In this document: positions 33,339-41,760 of the stretch, in pieces | Position numbering within the stretch: the first letter of the stretch is position 1 | Layout of the letters: the number at the start of each line of letters is the position of its first letter | Assembly (NCBI GenBank): GCA_963646285.1 | Contig: CAVIWF010000006.1 | Location: 3,296 to 67,295 of the forward strand | Length of the DNA: 64,000 bases | Direction of reading: 5' to 3' | Origin: CAKUFA01 sp963646285 | GTDB lineage: Bacteria; Bacillota; Clostridia; Christensenellales; Aristaeellaceae | Translations under genes and position numbers: made by a program | The notes under the pieces: generated by a model | What the model was told of the DNA's origin: nothing | Database searches by the model: none | What the model saw: the letters and a program-made list of their open reading frames with translations, nothing else

Positions 33339-35219
33339 TTACTCAGCGAAGTGAGCCAATACCATATCAGCCAGATTGCTGATGTTATCAATCACATTAA
33401 TGCCGGCACTGGATACATAGGCAACCGGCAGGTACATCACATCGCCGTTGGCAAAGGCACGGATGCTGTTCCAGTACTCAGGATTGTTGGCATAGTCTGC
33501 TTCCATCAGCTGCTGATGTTCCTCGCCAGTCTTGCTCATGCCCACACACAGCACCAGATCAGGATCGTATCCCAGGGCAGATTCCATATCCAGCTCTGCC
33601 ATGGAAGAAGCATCGTTGGTGTACACGTTGGTCAGGCCGATCATTTCCGCCATGGAACCGAGGGTGCCGCCGTTGGTCTGGATATAGTGGGTAGGCGGTG
33701 CGGACTGAAGAATCATCACCGTCTTGCCAGCCAGCTTTTCCTTGGTGGCAGCCAGTTTGCTTTCCAGATCGTCAAAGCGTTGGAGAATGGCTTTGCCTGC
33801 GTCGCTGTCCTTGCCGAAAGCATCGATCAAAACTTCCGTCTGGCTCTTGATGGATTCATAGGATACAGTGTGACCGGCGTCCACGTAATACACAGGAATA
33901 CCGGCTTCCGTCAGCTGAACACCGTAGGTATCGGCAGAGGTATAGCCCAGCAGCACCAGATCAGGCTCCATGGCCACGACAGTTTCAATATCGAAGGTAG
34001 TGCCGTGACCCATGGTCAGCAGCTGTGCCTTGGCAGACAAATCCTCCGGCCAGGTCACCACGGAGCTGGAAGGCACGGCAATCATGTTGACGCCCAGTTC
34101 ATACAGGGTCAGCACCGGGGTGGTGGACATGCATACCACTTTTTCAGGACGGCTTGCCAGGGTCACAGCTTCGGTGTAGCCCTTCTCCTGCATGTTGGCA
34201 GGATACTCAATGGTCACCCCAGTTACGGAAGAGGCTTCCGCCGCAGTATCTGCGGGGAAGCGCTCTTCAAGCAGGTCGATCAATTTGTTCAGGCTGTTCA
34301 CAATCTGAATGCCCTTGGACGTCACATATTCGCTGGAAAGGTAAATGATGTTGTCATTCTTGACGGCATCCAGCTGATTCCACAGGTCAGGATTCTCGGC
34401 GAAGGTCTCCTTGTACACGCCCTCGATCACGTCTGCCGTAGGCGCCGTGGGAGAAATGGCGAAGATCACTTCAGGATTGGCGGTAAGGGCTGTTTCCGTA
34501 TCCATGGTCACTGTACGGCTGGCAGGATCCACCAGAGAGTCGGACAGGTTTTCGAAGGGAAGCAGTGCCAGCATGCTGCCCAGGTAGCCCTGAGAGGTCT
34601 GCTGGTAGGTGCCGGGGGTGTGGAAGAAGATCATCATGGTCTTGGTGCTGTGGGTAGCGCAGTAGTTGGCAGCCCGCTCTTCCACAGCGGCAAACTCAGC
34701 GGCGATTTCATTCACAAGCTCTTCCGTGCCGAAGGACTTGGCCAGGGTCAGTGCTTCTTCCTTGGCTTCATTATAAGCAATGGAAGGACCTTCGCTGGTG
34801 TAGTACACATTGACCCCAGCGTCAGCAAACTGCTGGCCGTAGGTTTCCTTCTGGTAGCTGCCCACAATGACCAGGTCAGGCTCGTAAGCAAGGACGGATT
34901 CAATGTCCAGGCTGCTCATGCCGGTAGCAATCGTAGGCAGTTCCAGCACCCAGTCAGGATATTCAACGGAGCTGGCAGGAGAGGTCACAGCCACAGGGTG
35001 AATGTCGCAACGCACCAGAATCTGCAGGGCTGCATTGGACAGGCACACGATACGTTCCGGCTTCTTGGCCAGGGTCAGGGTTTCCCCTTCACTTTCCTGA
35101 AGGTAGCTGGGATAATAAAGCACCATGCCGCCATCCGCCGTTTCCTCTGCACCGGCAAAGGCGGTAAGGGAGAGCATCATGGCAACCGAGAGAATCACCG
35201 CAACTAACTTTTTCAACAT
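33339..35219 (-). CDS. tandem-duplicated FecB/BtuF-type substrate-binding protein
   Basis: A 626-residue exported receptor with a signal peptide ending near AFAGA and no lipobox Cys. Two complete BtuF/FepB-like binding modules follow. Module 1 (about residues 30-325) opens with KKPERIVCLSNAALQIL and module 2 (about 335-626) with SRPEKVVCMSTTPVLTL. Each has the helical backbone with EPDLV(I/L)(V/L)G(S/Y) motifs and C-terminal YV(T/S)S(K/A)GI. Normal class III receptors are about 300 residues, so this is a fusion of two copies. It lies between the permease and nifH-like genes, overlapping the latter by seven bases. The ligand cannot be read from sequence; metal chelates, heme and corrinoids are the family norm. 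Confidence 0.93.
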   Translation of the reverse strand: MLKKLVAVILSVAMMLSLTAFAGAEETADGGMVLYYPSYLQESEGETLTLAKKPERIVCLSNAALQILVRCDIHPVAVTSPASSVEYPDWVLELPTIATGMSSLDIESVLAYEPDLVIVGSYQKETYGQQFADAGVNVYYTSEGPSIAYNEAKEEALTLAKSFGTEELVNEIAAEFAAVEERAANYCATHSTKTMMIFFHTPGTYQQTSQGYLGSMLALLPFENLSDSLVDPASRTVTMDTETALTANPEVIFAISPTAPTADVIEGVYKETFAENPDLWNQLDAVKNDNIIYLSSEYVTSKGIQIVNSLNKLIDLLEERFPADTAAEASSVTGVTIEYPANMQEKGYTEAVTLASRPEKVVCMSTTPVLTLYELGVNMIAVPSSSVVTWPEDLSAKAQLLTMGHGTTFDIETVVAMEPDLVLLGYTSADTYGVQLTEAGIPVYYVDAGHTVSYESIKSQTEVLIDAFGKDSDAGKAILQRFDDLESKLAATKEKLAGKTVMILQSAPPTHYIQTNGGTLGSMAEMIGLTNVYTNDASSMAELDMESALGYDPDLVLCVGMSKTGEEHQQLMEADYANNPEYWNSIRAFANGDVMYLPVAYVSSAGINVIDNISNLADMVLAHFAE

Positions 35220-35992
35220 ACTTCCTGAGCTCCTTTCTCATCCTGGGTCATGGTCAGTACACAATCAGCCAAATCATTGTACACAGCATGCATGGGAGAA
35301 ACATCCAAACATTCAAACACGGTGCCGCCGCCGGCTTCTGCCTTCTGAATATCGCCGCTGCGGGGCACATAAGCCACCACCTGGGTGCCGATTTCATCAG
35401 CAGCTTTCTGCACGATTTCCTTTTCGTCCGCAATGTTCCGGGCGTTCAGGATAATGCCGCACAGCCGGGCGTAGCCACGCTTGCCGAAGTTGCGAATGGC
35501 CTGGGCAATGTTGTTGGCCGCATAGAGCGCCATCATTTCGCCGGAAGAGACAATAAACACCTCCCGGGCATAGCCCTCACGAATGGGCATGGCGAATCCG
35601 CCGCAAACCACGTCTCCCAGCACATCGTAAATCACAATGTCCGGCTGATAGGTTTCGAAGGCTTTCAACTCCGCAAGCTTTTCAAAGGCGGAAATAATGC
35701 CCCGTCCTGCACAGCCAACACCGGGCGTCGGACCGCCGGATTCCACGCACAGCACGCCGCCAAAGCCTTCAAACACAATGTCCGTCAGCTTCAGCTCATC
35801 GCCCTTTTCACGCAGCTGTTCCAGCACCGTTGGGATGCGTTTGCCGCCCATGAGCCCCTTGGTGGAGTCCGCCTTAGGATCACAGCCGATTTGCATCACC
35901 CGATAGCCCTTCCTGGCCAAGGCAGCAGACAAATTGGAAGTGGTGGTAGACTTACCAATGCCGCCTTTGCCATAGATCGCAATCTTTCTCAC
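35213..35992 (-). CDS. NifH/BchL-like iron protein (nitrogenase-like reductase ATPase)
   Basis: A 259-residue ATP-dependent electron donor. P-loop GKGGIGKST (residues 8-16); switch region CDPKADST (37-44); the two cluster-ligand Cys at 94 (GVGCAGRG) and 130 (GDVVCGGF); Arg97, the conserved position that is ADP-ribosylated in NifH. The homodimer should carry one [4Fe-4S] cluster and dock on the D/K-like pair. The GTG start at 35992 has AAGGAG seven bases upstream. It is the first gene of the seven-gene operon. At 259 residues it is slightly shorter than NifH, mainly at the C terminus. Confidence 0.95.
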   Translation of the reverse strand: MRKIAIYGKGGIGKSTTTSNLSAALARKGYRVMQIGCDPKADSTKGLMGGKRIPTVLEQLREKGDELKLTDIVFEGFGGVLCVESGGPTPGVGCAGRGIISAFEKLAELKAFETYQPDIVIYDVLGDVVCGGFAMPIREGYAREVFIVSSGEMMALYAANNIAQAIRNFGKRGYARLCGIILNARNIADEKEIVQKAADEIGTQVVAYVPRSGDIQKAEAGGGTVFECLDVSPMHAVYNDLADCVLTMTQDEKGAQEVC

Positions 35993-36053
35993 AAATGAAC
36001 TCCTTTCCCCTCATCACATGCTGCCGACAAGGGAATTTCTTGTTTCGCTTCCC

Positions 36054-36098
36054 TTGACAGAAGCGTGCCGACAGGATACAATGTTAGTTGAGACTAAC
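36054..36098 (+). promoter_or_regulatory. araC promoter with palindromic operator
   Basis: TTGACA (36054-36059), a 17-base spacer and TACAAT (36077-36082). Directly after the -10 is a perfect 6-4-6 palindrome, GTTAGTTGAGACTAAC (36083-36098), followed by CGGTT...AACCG half-sites to about 36117. TTAGT/ACTAA arms resemble DtxR/MntR-type metal-regulator sites, an inference from arm sequence only. Confidence 0.65.
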
Positions 36099-36143
36099 GG
36101 TTTGAAATAGCTAACCGCTGCTCACGATCTCATTGCAGGAGCC

Positions 36144-36172
36144 ATTATAGCAGGCATTGCCGGTGATGAAAA
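36144..36172 (-). promoter_or_regulatory. probable promoter of the nitrogenase-like operon
   Basis: Minus-strand TATAAT (36144-36149), a 17-base spacer and a weak -35 TTTTCA (36167-36172). It would give a leader of about 140 bases crossing the divergent araC promoter and palindromes. The weak -35 fits an activator-dependent promoter. Confidence 0.45.
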
Positions 36173-36250
36173 TGCAATTTCTGCGGATGAATTTTCAAAA
36201 TCTTCGGATTGCGAAAAGTGGCTCATGGGATCTTGGAAGGGAGGAGAAAG

Positions 36251-36994
36251 ATGGCTGAACTTGTCCAGTTGGAACAAAACACCATCGATTACTGGGATCT
36301 TTTTTACAATCAGCGCAGTGTTTGCGAGGCTTTCGTGTCAGAAAATGCGGAGGGAGCAAAGGATGCCTTTCACCAGCAGGTGGCTCGCATTACCCGGCTT
36401 TACGGTGCGCCGAACACGGAGCAATCCTTTATTCTGCTTACGTCCCTGAACCGGGGACTGTATGATTATTTACAATACCATTTGAATCTTTCCCTGACGG
36501 AATGCTGCTACCGCAACCGTGTTCACAATCACGCCGTACACTGCACCCAGGATTTATTATCCGCCGGGGATCAAATCATTATGGATTATCACGCTGCTAC
36601 ACGAACCTATCAGCTGCGCCGTTCCCACTTCGACAACGCCTGCGCCTATATTCAGTCCCACCTGAACAGTGATTTATCCCTGCAGGCCGTGAGCAGCGCC
36701 ATCTTCATCAGCAAATGCCACCTGTGCGAAATATTCAGTACCGTTACCGGCCGCACCTTTGGGGATTATGTACGTCAGCAGCGCCTGACCCGTGCCAAGC
36801 TGCTGCTGAGCACCACCCAGCGCACCATTGAGGATATTTCTCAGGACTGCGGCTACCAAACCGCCGCCTACTTTTCCACCGTCTTCAAGAAGGAAATCGG
36901 ACTTTCCCCCATGCAGTATCGCCGCATAAATGCCCAGCAGAAGTATGAAAAGCATCCGGTCGTGGACTTTTCCGTAAGGCTGGCCATGGAATGA
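36251..36994 (+). CDS. AraC family transcriptional regulator, divergent to the nitrogenase-like operon
   Basis: A 247-residue regulator. The N-terminal 145 residues form a mostly helical domain of unknown ligand with several Cys and His (ECCYRNRVHNHAVHC). The C-terminal 100 residues are two AraC helix-turn-helix units: LSLQAVSSAIFISKCHLCEIF and TIEDISQDCGYQTAAYFSTVF, then FKKEIGLSPMQYR. The ATG at 36251 has GGGAGGAG upstream. Divergent placement with a shared 258-base control region makes it the likely regulator of the reductase/importer operon. The Cys/His-rich N terminus could sense metal or redox state, which is speculation. Confidence 0.88.
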   Translation: MAELVQLEQNTIDYWDLFYNQRSVCEAFVSENAEGAKDAFHQQVARITRLYGAPNTEQSFILLTSLNRGLYDYLQYHLNLSLTECCYRNRVHNHAVHCTQDLLSAGDQIIMDYHAATRTYQLRRSHFDNACAYIQSHLNSDLSLQAVSSAIFISKCHLCEIFSTVTGRTFGDYVRQQRLTRAKLLLSTTQRTIEDISQDCGYQTAAYFSTVFKKEIGLSPMQYRRINAQQKYEKHPVVDFSVRLAME

Positions 36995-37070
36995 GGGATT
37001 CAAACCTTTCAATGCCCGCTTCCTTTCCTGCTCTTCCTGCTCTTCCCTCGTTCTTTTTCCCACCAAGTGT

Positions 37071-37099
37071 TTGACATGCAGGGAAAACCGATGTAGAAT
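37071..37099 (+). promoter_or_regulatory. promoter of the CofE-like gene
   Basis: TTGACA (37071-37076), a 17-base spacer and TAGAAT (37094-37099). Confidence 0.75.
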
Positions 37100-37147
37100 G
37101 AACGGAGCGAACCGGTGTGTTCGCAGGATAAACAGGAGGTACGTGAG

Positions 37148-37894
37148 ATGGGCATTATTCCTTCGCGCAACCTGGAAGATCAGCGCCGTGAAAAGAACGG
37201 TGTGGTATATTTTGATCGAGGCACCCTGACCGGAAAGAACGGCCGGAAGTACGACCGTTATGCCATTCAGACCCACTTTGTTGAGGTGGGTGAAAATCAG
37301 GCAGACCTGGTGCGGAAGTATGTGCTGCCCCTGGCACAGCCTGGGGACATGCTGTCCTTCGGTGCAAAGGTTATGGCCATGTGCACCCGGAATGTGAAAA
37401 CCCGGGATGAAGTTAAGCCCGGCTTTTGGGCCAATCTGCTGTGGCGGTTTGCCGGCATCAACACCACCGGCGTTGGCATGCACGAGCCCTACAAGCTTCA
37501 GCTGGTCATTGATATGGTAGGTCTGCCCCGGGTGCTTCTGGCAGCCTTTGTTTCCGCTGTGACCCGTCCCTTTGGCGTGCACGGTCTGTTTTATAAGATT
37601 TGCGGACAGGGCGTTGGGGGTATTGACGGCTTCTACTTCCGCTCCAGCTTTGAGCGGTACAAGCAGCTGGCCTTGATCAACCCGCCGAACCCGGTGGAAT
37701 TGTGCAACGCCTTGGAAAAGGAAACCGGCATTCCTGTTGTGCTGATGGATGCTAACGACATCGAGCAGAATCAGCTGGGCAAGTGTGATGACTTCCCCCT
37801 GACGGATGATGAAATTCAGGATGCTATGAAAGACAATCCTTCCGGACAGGGTGATGAGCTGACGCCCCTGATCCTGATTCGTCCCGTTCAATAA
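37148..37894 (+). CDS. coenzyme F420-0:L-glutamate ligase (CofE)-like protein
   Basis: A 248-residue protein. The overall pattern follows the F420-0 gamma-glutamyl ligase fold: KYDRYAIQTHFVEVGEN at the N terminus, then SFGAKVMAMCTRNV, and a LIDMVGLPRVLLAA / VGGIDGFYF middle. CofE adds glutamate to a lactyl phosphate diester on F420. Bacillota of this type usually lack F420 synthesis and no other cof/fbi gene is here, so the acceptor may be something else. The ATG at 37148 has AGGAGG nine bases upstream. It is a single gene with its own promoter and terminator. Confidence 0.7.
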   Translation: MGIIPSRNLEDQRREKNGVVYFDRGTLTGKNGRKYDRYAIQTHFVEVGENQADLVRKYVLPLAQPGDMLSFGAKVMAMCTRNVKTRDEVKPGFWANLLWRFAGINTTGVGMHEPYKLQLVIDMVGLPRVLLAAFVSAVTRPFGVHGLFYKICGQGVGGIDGFYFRSSFERYKQLALINPPNPVELCNALEKETGIPVVLMDANDIEQNQLGKCDDFPLTDDEIQDAMKDNPSGQGDELTPLILIRPVQ

Positions 37895-37911
37895 GCTTAT
37901 AACCTCAGCAG

Positions 37912-37946
37912 CTGCGGAGGGTGAATCAATCCACCGCAGTTTTTTT
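37912..37946 (+). terminator. terminator of the CofE-like gene
   Basis: A 9-bp stem with one A-A mismatch (37912-37920 with 37931-37939) is followed by seven T residues. Confidence 0.8.
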
Positions 37947-37968
37947 ATGCACGAAAGGAATTATGTTC

Positions 37969-38797
37969 ATGCCCCATCGTCGCCTTATTGCTGCCCTGAT
38001 GGTGACCCTGCTGGTGATTGGTTGCCTGACCCCCGGCTATGCTGAAAGCCCTGTAATGGAAGTGCACCAGCTGATGCTTGGCTGTGCAGACGGCTACCTG
38101 ATTCGCCTTGGTGATGACATCACCATTGCCATTGACTGCGGCAAGGACACAGGCAGTCTGTCCGACCGTGCCATTGAAGCCCTCCGTGAGGCAGGCTGCA
38201 CAAAGCTTACCGCCTACATTGCCACCCATTATCACGATGACCATGCCGGCAACATGGCGGAAATTCTGGAGGCCTTTGGTACAGAAGACACCCTTGTTTA
38301 CGGGCCTACGGAAACTTGGCCGGAAAAATACGGTACCCCCCCCCATAACCTGTCAATGGAAGCAGATGCTAGCTGGGGACGTGCTGCAGTTCGGTGCCAT
38401 CACCATCAAATGCGTAGGGCCTGAAAAAGTAGAGGGTTTGGGCGGCATTAACAAGGATTCTCTGAATTTCGTGCTCACCTATGGCGAACGCAGTTTTCTC
38501 TTTACCGGCGACTATGTGCGAAGCCATCCAGTGGGCGACGGATATACGGACGACATTGCCAATGTGGATGTGCTGAAATTTCCCCACCACGGTCTGCGCC
38601 CTTTCTGCATGGATCCCTGGGTGCTGCAGCTGGTCAACCCCAAGATTATTCTTGTGCCCGGCGCAGCCATCGGACAGGTGCAGAAGCTTTGCCAGAACTA
38701 TGGTGTGAACGCAAAGGTGTACAGCATCGGTGATGGGCACATTGTGATTACCACAGACGGAACAACATTGAATGTAACAACCCACGTAGGCGAGTAA
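37969..38797 (+). pseudogene. exported metallo-beta-lactamase-fold hydrolase, frameshifted at a C9 tract
   Basis: The N-terminal part (from ATG 37969) has a signal sequence with a possible lipobox (VIGC) and the metal motif THYHDDHAGN of the metallo-beta-lactamase fold, ComEC-C-terminus-like. The frame is lost at nine consecutive C residues (38336-38344) and stops at 38424. The other frame continues perfectly to 38797 with AGDVLQFGAI, LFTGDY and LKFPHHG, the remaining family motifs. Removing one C restores one 276-residue protein. This is a decayed gene, a phase-variable gene or a sequencing error. Family members cut phosphodiesters or nucleic-acid-like substrates. AAAGGAA eight bases upstream supports the start. 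Confidence 0.75.
38336..38344 (+). repeat. C9 homopolymer at the frameshift
   Basis: Nine consecutive C residues inside the metallo-beta-lactamase-fold gene. Eight C residues would keep the frame open. Confidence 0.85.
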
Positions 38798-38821
38798 CCT
38801 TGCAATCAGGAGGCGGATATC

Positions 38822-40672
38822 ATGGCAGACTTGGTGGTGATCGGCGGCGGTCACGCTGGCTGTGAGGCGGCGCTGGCCGCTGCCCGCATGGGCATTGATA
38901 CGGTGCTCATAACCCTTAACATGGACGGCGTTGCGCTGATGGCCTGCAACCCGGTGATCGGCGGCAGTGCCAAGGGGCATTTGGTGCGGGAGCTGGATGC
39001 ATTGGGCGGCGAAATGGCGTTGGCCATTGACGATACCTTCCTGCAAAGCCGGATGCTGAACACCAGCAAAGGGCCGGCTGTCCATGCCCTGCGAGCTCAG
39101 GCAGACAAGCAGGCGTACCAGAACCGTATGCGCCGTGCCCTGATGACCCAGCCCCACTTGCTGGTAAGGCAGGGCGAAGTCAAGTCCATCGAAGTGGAAA
39201 ACGACCGGGTATGCGCCGTAACCACCGTAACCGGTCAGCGGATCACCTGCAGTGCGGTGGTAGTGGCCACCGGTGTATACCTGAAAGGACGCATCATCAT
39301 CGGTGAAGCCAGCTGGGGCGGCGGCCCCCAAGGACTGCAAAATGCCCAATATCTGTCGGAAAGCCTGCAAGGACTGGGCTTTCAGCTTCGCCGCTTCAAA
39401 ACCGGCACCCCCGCACGGATTGATCAGCGTTCCATTGATTTTGACGAAATGGAGATTCAGCCCGGTGATGAGCCGGTGACCCCCTTCTCCTTCCTGACCG
39501 ATCGGAAGCTGGAAAACCGCCGTGCCTGCTACCTGACCTGGACCAACGAGGAGACGCACCGCATTATCCGGGAGAATCTTCACCGTGCGCCCATGTACAG
39601 CGGCATGATTCACGGCATTGGCCCTCGGTACTGCCCCTCCATCGAGGATAAGATCGTCCGGTTTGCCGACAAATCCCGGCATCAGGTTTTTCTGGAGCCG
39701 GAAGGCATGAACAGCCTGGAATGGTATGTGCAGGGTATGTCCTCTTCCCTGCCGGAAGATGTGCAGTGGAAAATGTACCGCAGCATTCCCGGGCTGCACC
39801 GGGCAGAGCTGGTTCGGCTGGCCTACGCCATTGAGTATGACTGCATTGACAGCCGGGAACTGCGCCCCACTTTGGGTTCCCTGCGCATTGGCGGTTTGTT
39901 CTTTGCCGGACAGATCAACGGCACTTCCGGCTACGAAGAAGCCGCCTGTCAGGGCCTGCTGGCAGGCATGAACGCCGCCCTGACCCTGCTTGGCAAGGAA
40001 CCCATCGTCCTTACCCGGGACATGGCGTACATTGGCGTACTGACCGACGACCTGACTACCAAGGGTACGGATGAACCCTATCGCATGATGACCTCCCGCT
40101 CGGAGCATCGATTGCAGCTGCGGCAGGACAATGCGGATCTGCGCCTGACCAAGATTGGTTATGACGCCGGACTTGCCACGGAAGAGCGGATGGAGCGCAC
40201 CATCCAGAAGGAAATGGATGCCGGGCGGCTGAAGCAGCGCCTCCACACTGTTCGCCTGCCCCAAAGCCCGGAACGTTCCCGGTGGCTGGAAGAGCACGGT
40301 CAGCCCGAGACCCCTGCCAGCCTGAGCGGCGAGGAGCTGGTCCGCCGGCCGGAAATCACGGTGAAGGATGTGGCTGCCCTGCTTCCGGAAATTGACGAGT
40401 ACTCCGCCGCCGCACAGGAGCAGGCCGAAATCGCCATTAAGTATGCAGGCTATTTGGAGCGGCAGGAAGCCTTGCTGCGCCATGCCAAAGCCATGGAAGA
40501 AGCCCTGCTGCCGGAAGATGCGCCTTATTCAGAAATCACCGGACTGCGCATTGAAGCCCGGCAAAAGCTGGAGAAGCAAAAGCCCCGCTCCCTTGCCGCC
40601 GCCGGACGGATCCCCGGCGTATCCCCGGCAGATGTAGCCGTGCTGATGGTTTGGCTGGAACGCACCCGGTAA
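38822..40672 (+). CDS. mnmG: tRNA uridine-5-carboxymethylaminomethyl modification enzyme MnmG
   Basis: A 616-residue FAD enzyme that, with MnmE, modifies the wobble uridine. The FAD motif is VIGGGHAGCEAALAAARMG at the N terminus, followed by MACNPVIGGSAKGHLVREL and LNTSKGPAVHALRAQADK. The GidA signatures ATGVYLKGRI, FFAGQINGTSGYEEAA and TDEPYRMMTSRSEHRL are all present. The start ATG at 38822 has GGAGG upstream. Full length. mnmE and rsmG, frequent neighbours, are not in the window. Confidence 0.97.
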   Translation: MADLVVIGGGHAGCEAALAAARMGIDTVLITLNMDGVALMACNPVIGGSAKGHLVRELDALGGEMALAIDDTFLQSRMLNTSKGPAVHALRAQADKQAYQNRMRRALMTQPHLLVRQGEVKSIEVENDRVCAVTTVTGQRITCSAVVVATGVYLKGRIIIGEASWGGGPQGLQNAQYLSESLQGLGFQLRRFKTGTPARIDQRSIDFDEMEIQPGDEPVTPFSFLTDRKLENRRACYLTWTNEETHRIIRENLHRAPMYSGMIHGIGPRYCPSIEDKIVRFADKSRHQVFLEPEGMNSLEWYVQGMSSSLPEDVQWKMYRSIPGLHRAELVRLAYAIEYDCIDSRELRPTLGSLRIGGLFFAGQINGTSGYEEAACQGLLAGMNAALTLLGKEPIVLTRDMAYIGVLTDDLTTKGTDEPYRMMTSRSEHRLQLRQDNADLRLTKIGYDAGLATEERMERTIQKEMDAGRLKQRLHTVRLPQSPERSRWLEEHGQPETPASLSGEELVRRPEITVKDVAALLPEIDEYSAAAQEQAEIAIKYAGYLERQEALLRHAKAMEEALLPEDAPYSEITGLRIEARQKLEKQKPRSLAAAGRIPGVSPADVAVLMVWLERTR

Positions 40673-40679
40673 ATTTTCC

Positions 40680-40708
40680 TTGTATAAACGTCCTCACTCC
40701 TGTATACT
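40680..40708 (+). promoter_or_regulatory. promoter of the nucleoside hydrolase gene
   Basis: TTGTAT (40680-40685), a 17-base spacer and TATACT (40703-40708). Confidence 0.6.
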
Positions 40709-40753
40709 GTTCCTGCGCTGAAGCGTAATGAATGATTGGGATGGTGCTGCATC

Positions 40754-41665
40754 ATGGAAAACATTTGGATTGATTGTGACCCCGGCATTGACGATGCTGT
40801 TATGCTGGCCATGGCGGCAGTCCATCGGGATGCGCTGCACATTTGGGGCATTTCGACGGTAGCCGGTAACCAGGATATTGATTTGGTAACGGAAAATGCC
40901 CTTCGTCTTGCTTCCCTTCTTGGCATGGAGGATGTGCCTGTTGCCCGAGGCGCCCATGAGCCGCTGATCCGCACAAGGACAGACGCTTCCCATGTGCACG
41001 GTGAAAACGGCATTGGCAACTGTGTCATTCCTCCAGCTCAATTCAGTGAAAGCGAAAAGACCGCCATTGAACTCATGCGTGATGTGATTATGGCTCTGCC
41101 GGAAGGTGAAACCATGACGCTGGTGCCCACCGCTCCCCTGACCAACATTGCGCTGCTCTTCAAAGTCTTTCCGGAAGTGAAGCAGCGCATCGGCCGCATT
41201 GTGCTAATGGGCGGTTCCGCCAGTGCAGGCAACGCTACGCCCTTTGCAGAGTTTAACATTTTTGCTGACCCGGATGCAGCGCAGATCGTGTTTGCCGAGC
41301 ATGATATTCCCGTGGTCATGTGCGGGCTGGATGTAACAAGGCAGTGCATCCTGACCAAGCAGGAGATCAGCAAAATTGCCGGTAAGGGCAGTGCCGTGCA
41401 GCGTGCCATGGCAGAAATGCTGCAATTCTACGCTACTTCTTCCAGCTATGCGCCCCTGGATTGCGTGCTGATGCACGACTCCTGCACCATCGGCTATCTG
41501 CTGCGTCCGGAGCTGTTCTCCGGCAGGCATGTGACGGTCAACGTGGTGCGGCAGGGGGAAAACATGGGACAAACCGTCTGCACCCCCGGCGGCAATGTGC
41601 TTCTGCTGGAACATGCTGATGTGGAAGCCTTTGAGCAAATGGTGCTTGAGGACATTTGCAAATAA
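40754..41665 (+). CDS. nucleoside hydrolase (IunH/RihA family)
   Basis: A 303-residue N-ribohydrolase that splits nucleosides into base and ribose. The Ca2+-binding motif DCDPGIDDA is at residues 7-15, STVAGN follows, then the mid-protein IVLMGGSASAGNATPFAEFNIFADPDAA and a late CVLMHDSC. These match the inosine-uridine preferring group, but base preference cannot be decided. The ATG at 40754 is preferred to an upstream TTG at 40736. The ribosome site is weak (GGGATGG). Confidence 0.93.
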   Translation: MENIWIDCDPGIDDAVMLAMAAVHRDALHIWGISTVAGNQDIDLVTENALRLASLLGMEDVPVARGAHEPLIRTRTDASHVHGENGIGNCVIPPAQFSESEKTAIELMRDVIMALPEGETMTLVPTAPLTNIALLFKVFPEVKQRIGRIVLMGGSASAGNATPFAEFNIFADPDAAQIVFAEHDIPVVMCGLDVTRQCILTKQEISKIAGKGSAVQRAMAEMLQFYATSSSYAPLDCVLMHDSCTIGYLLRPELFSGRHVTVNVVRQGENMGQTVCTPGGNVLLLEHADVEAFEQMVLEDICK

Positions 41666-41760
41666 ATCTTTCCGCAAAGCAGGAGATTGTCAAAGAAATG
41701 TCGAATCGTAATAGTGAGGGGTTTCCCCGATGAATGGAACATTATGAGGAGGCGTTTCCA

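Noticed and set aside
28945..35992. A true nitrogenase (nifHDK)
   Set aside because: No nifB, nifE, nifN or nifV is present, the K-like chain lacks cluster cysteines, and a metallophore-type importer is embedded in the operon.
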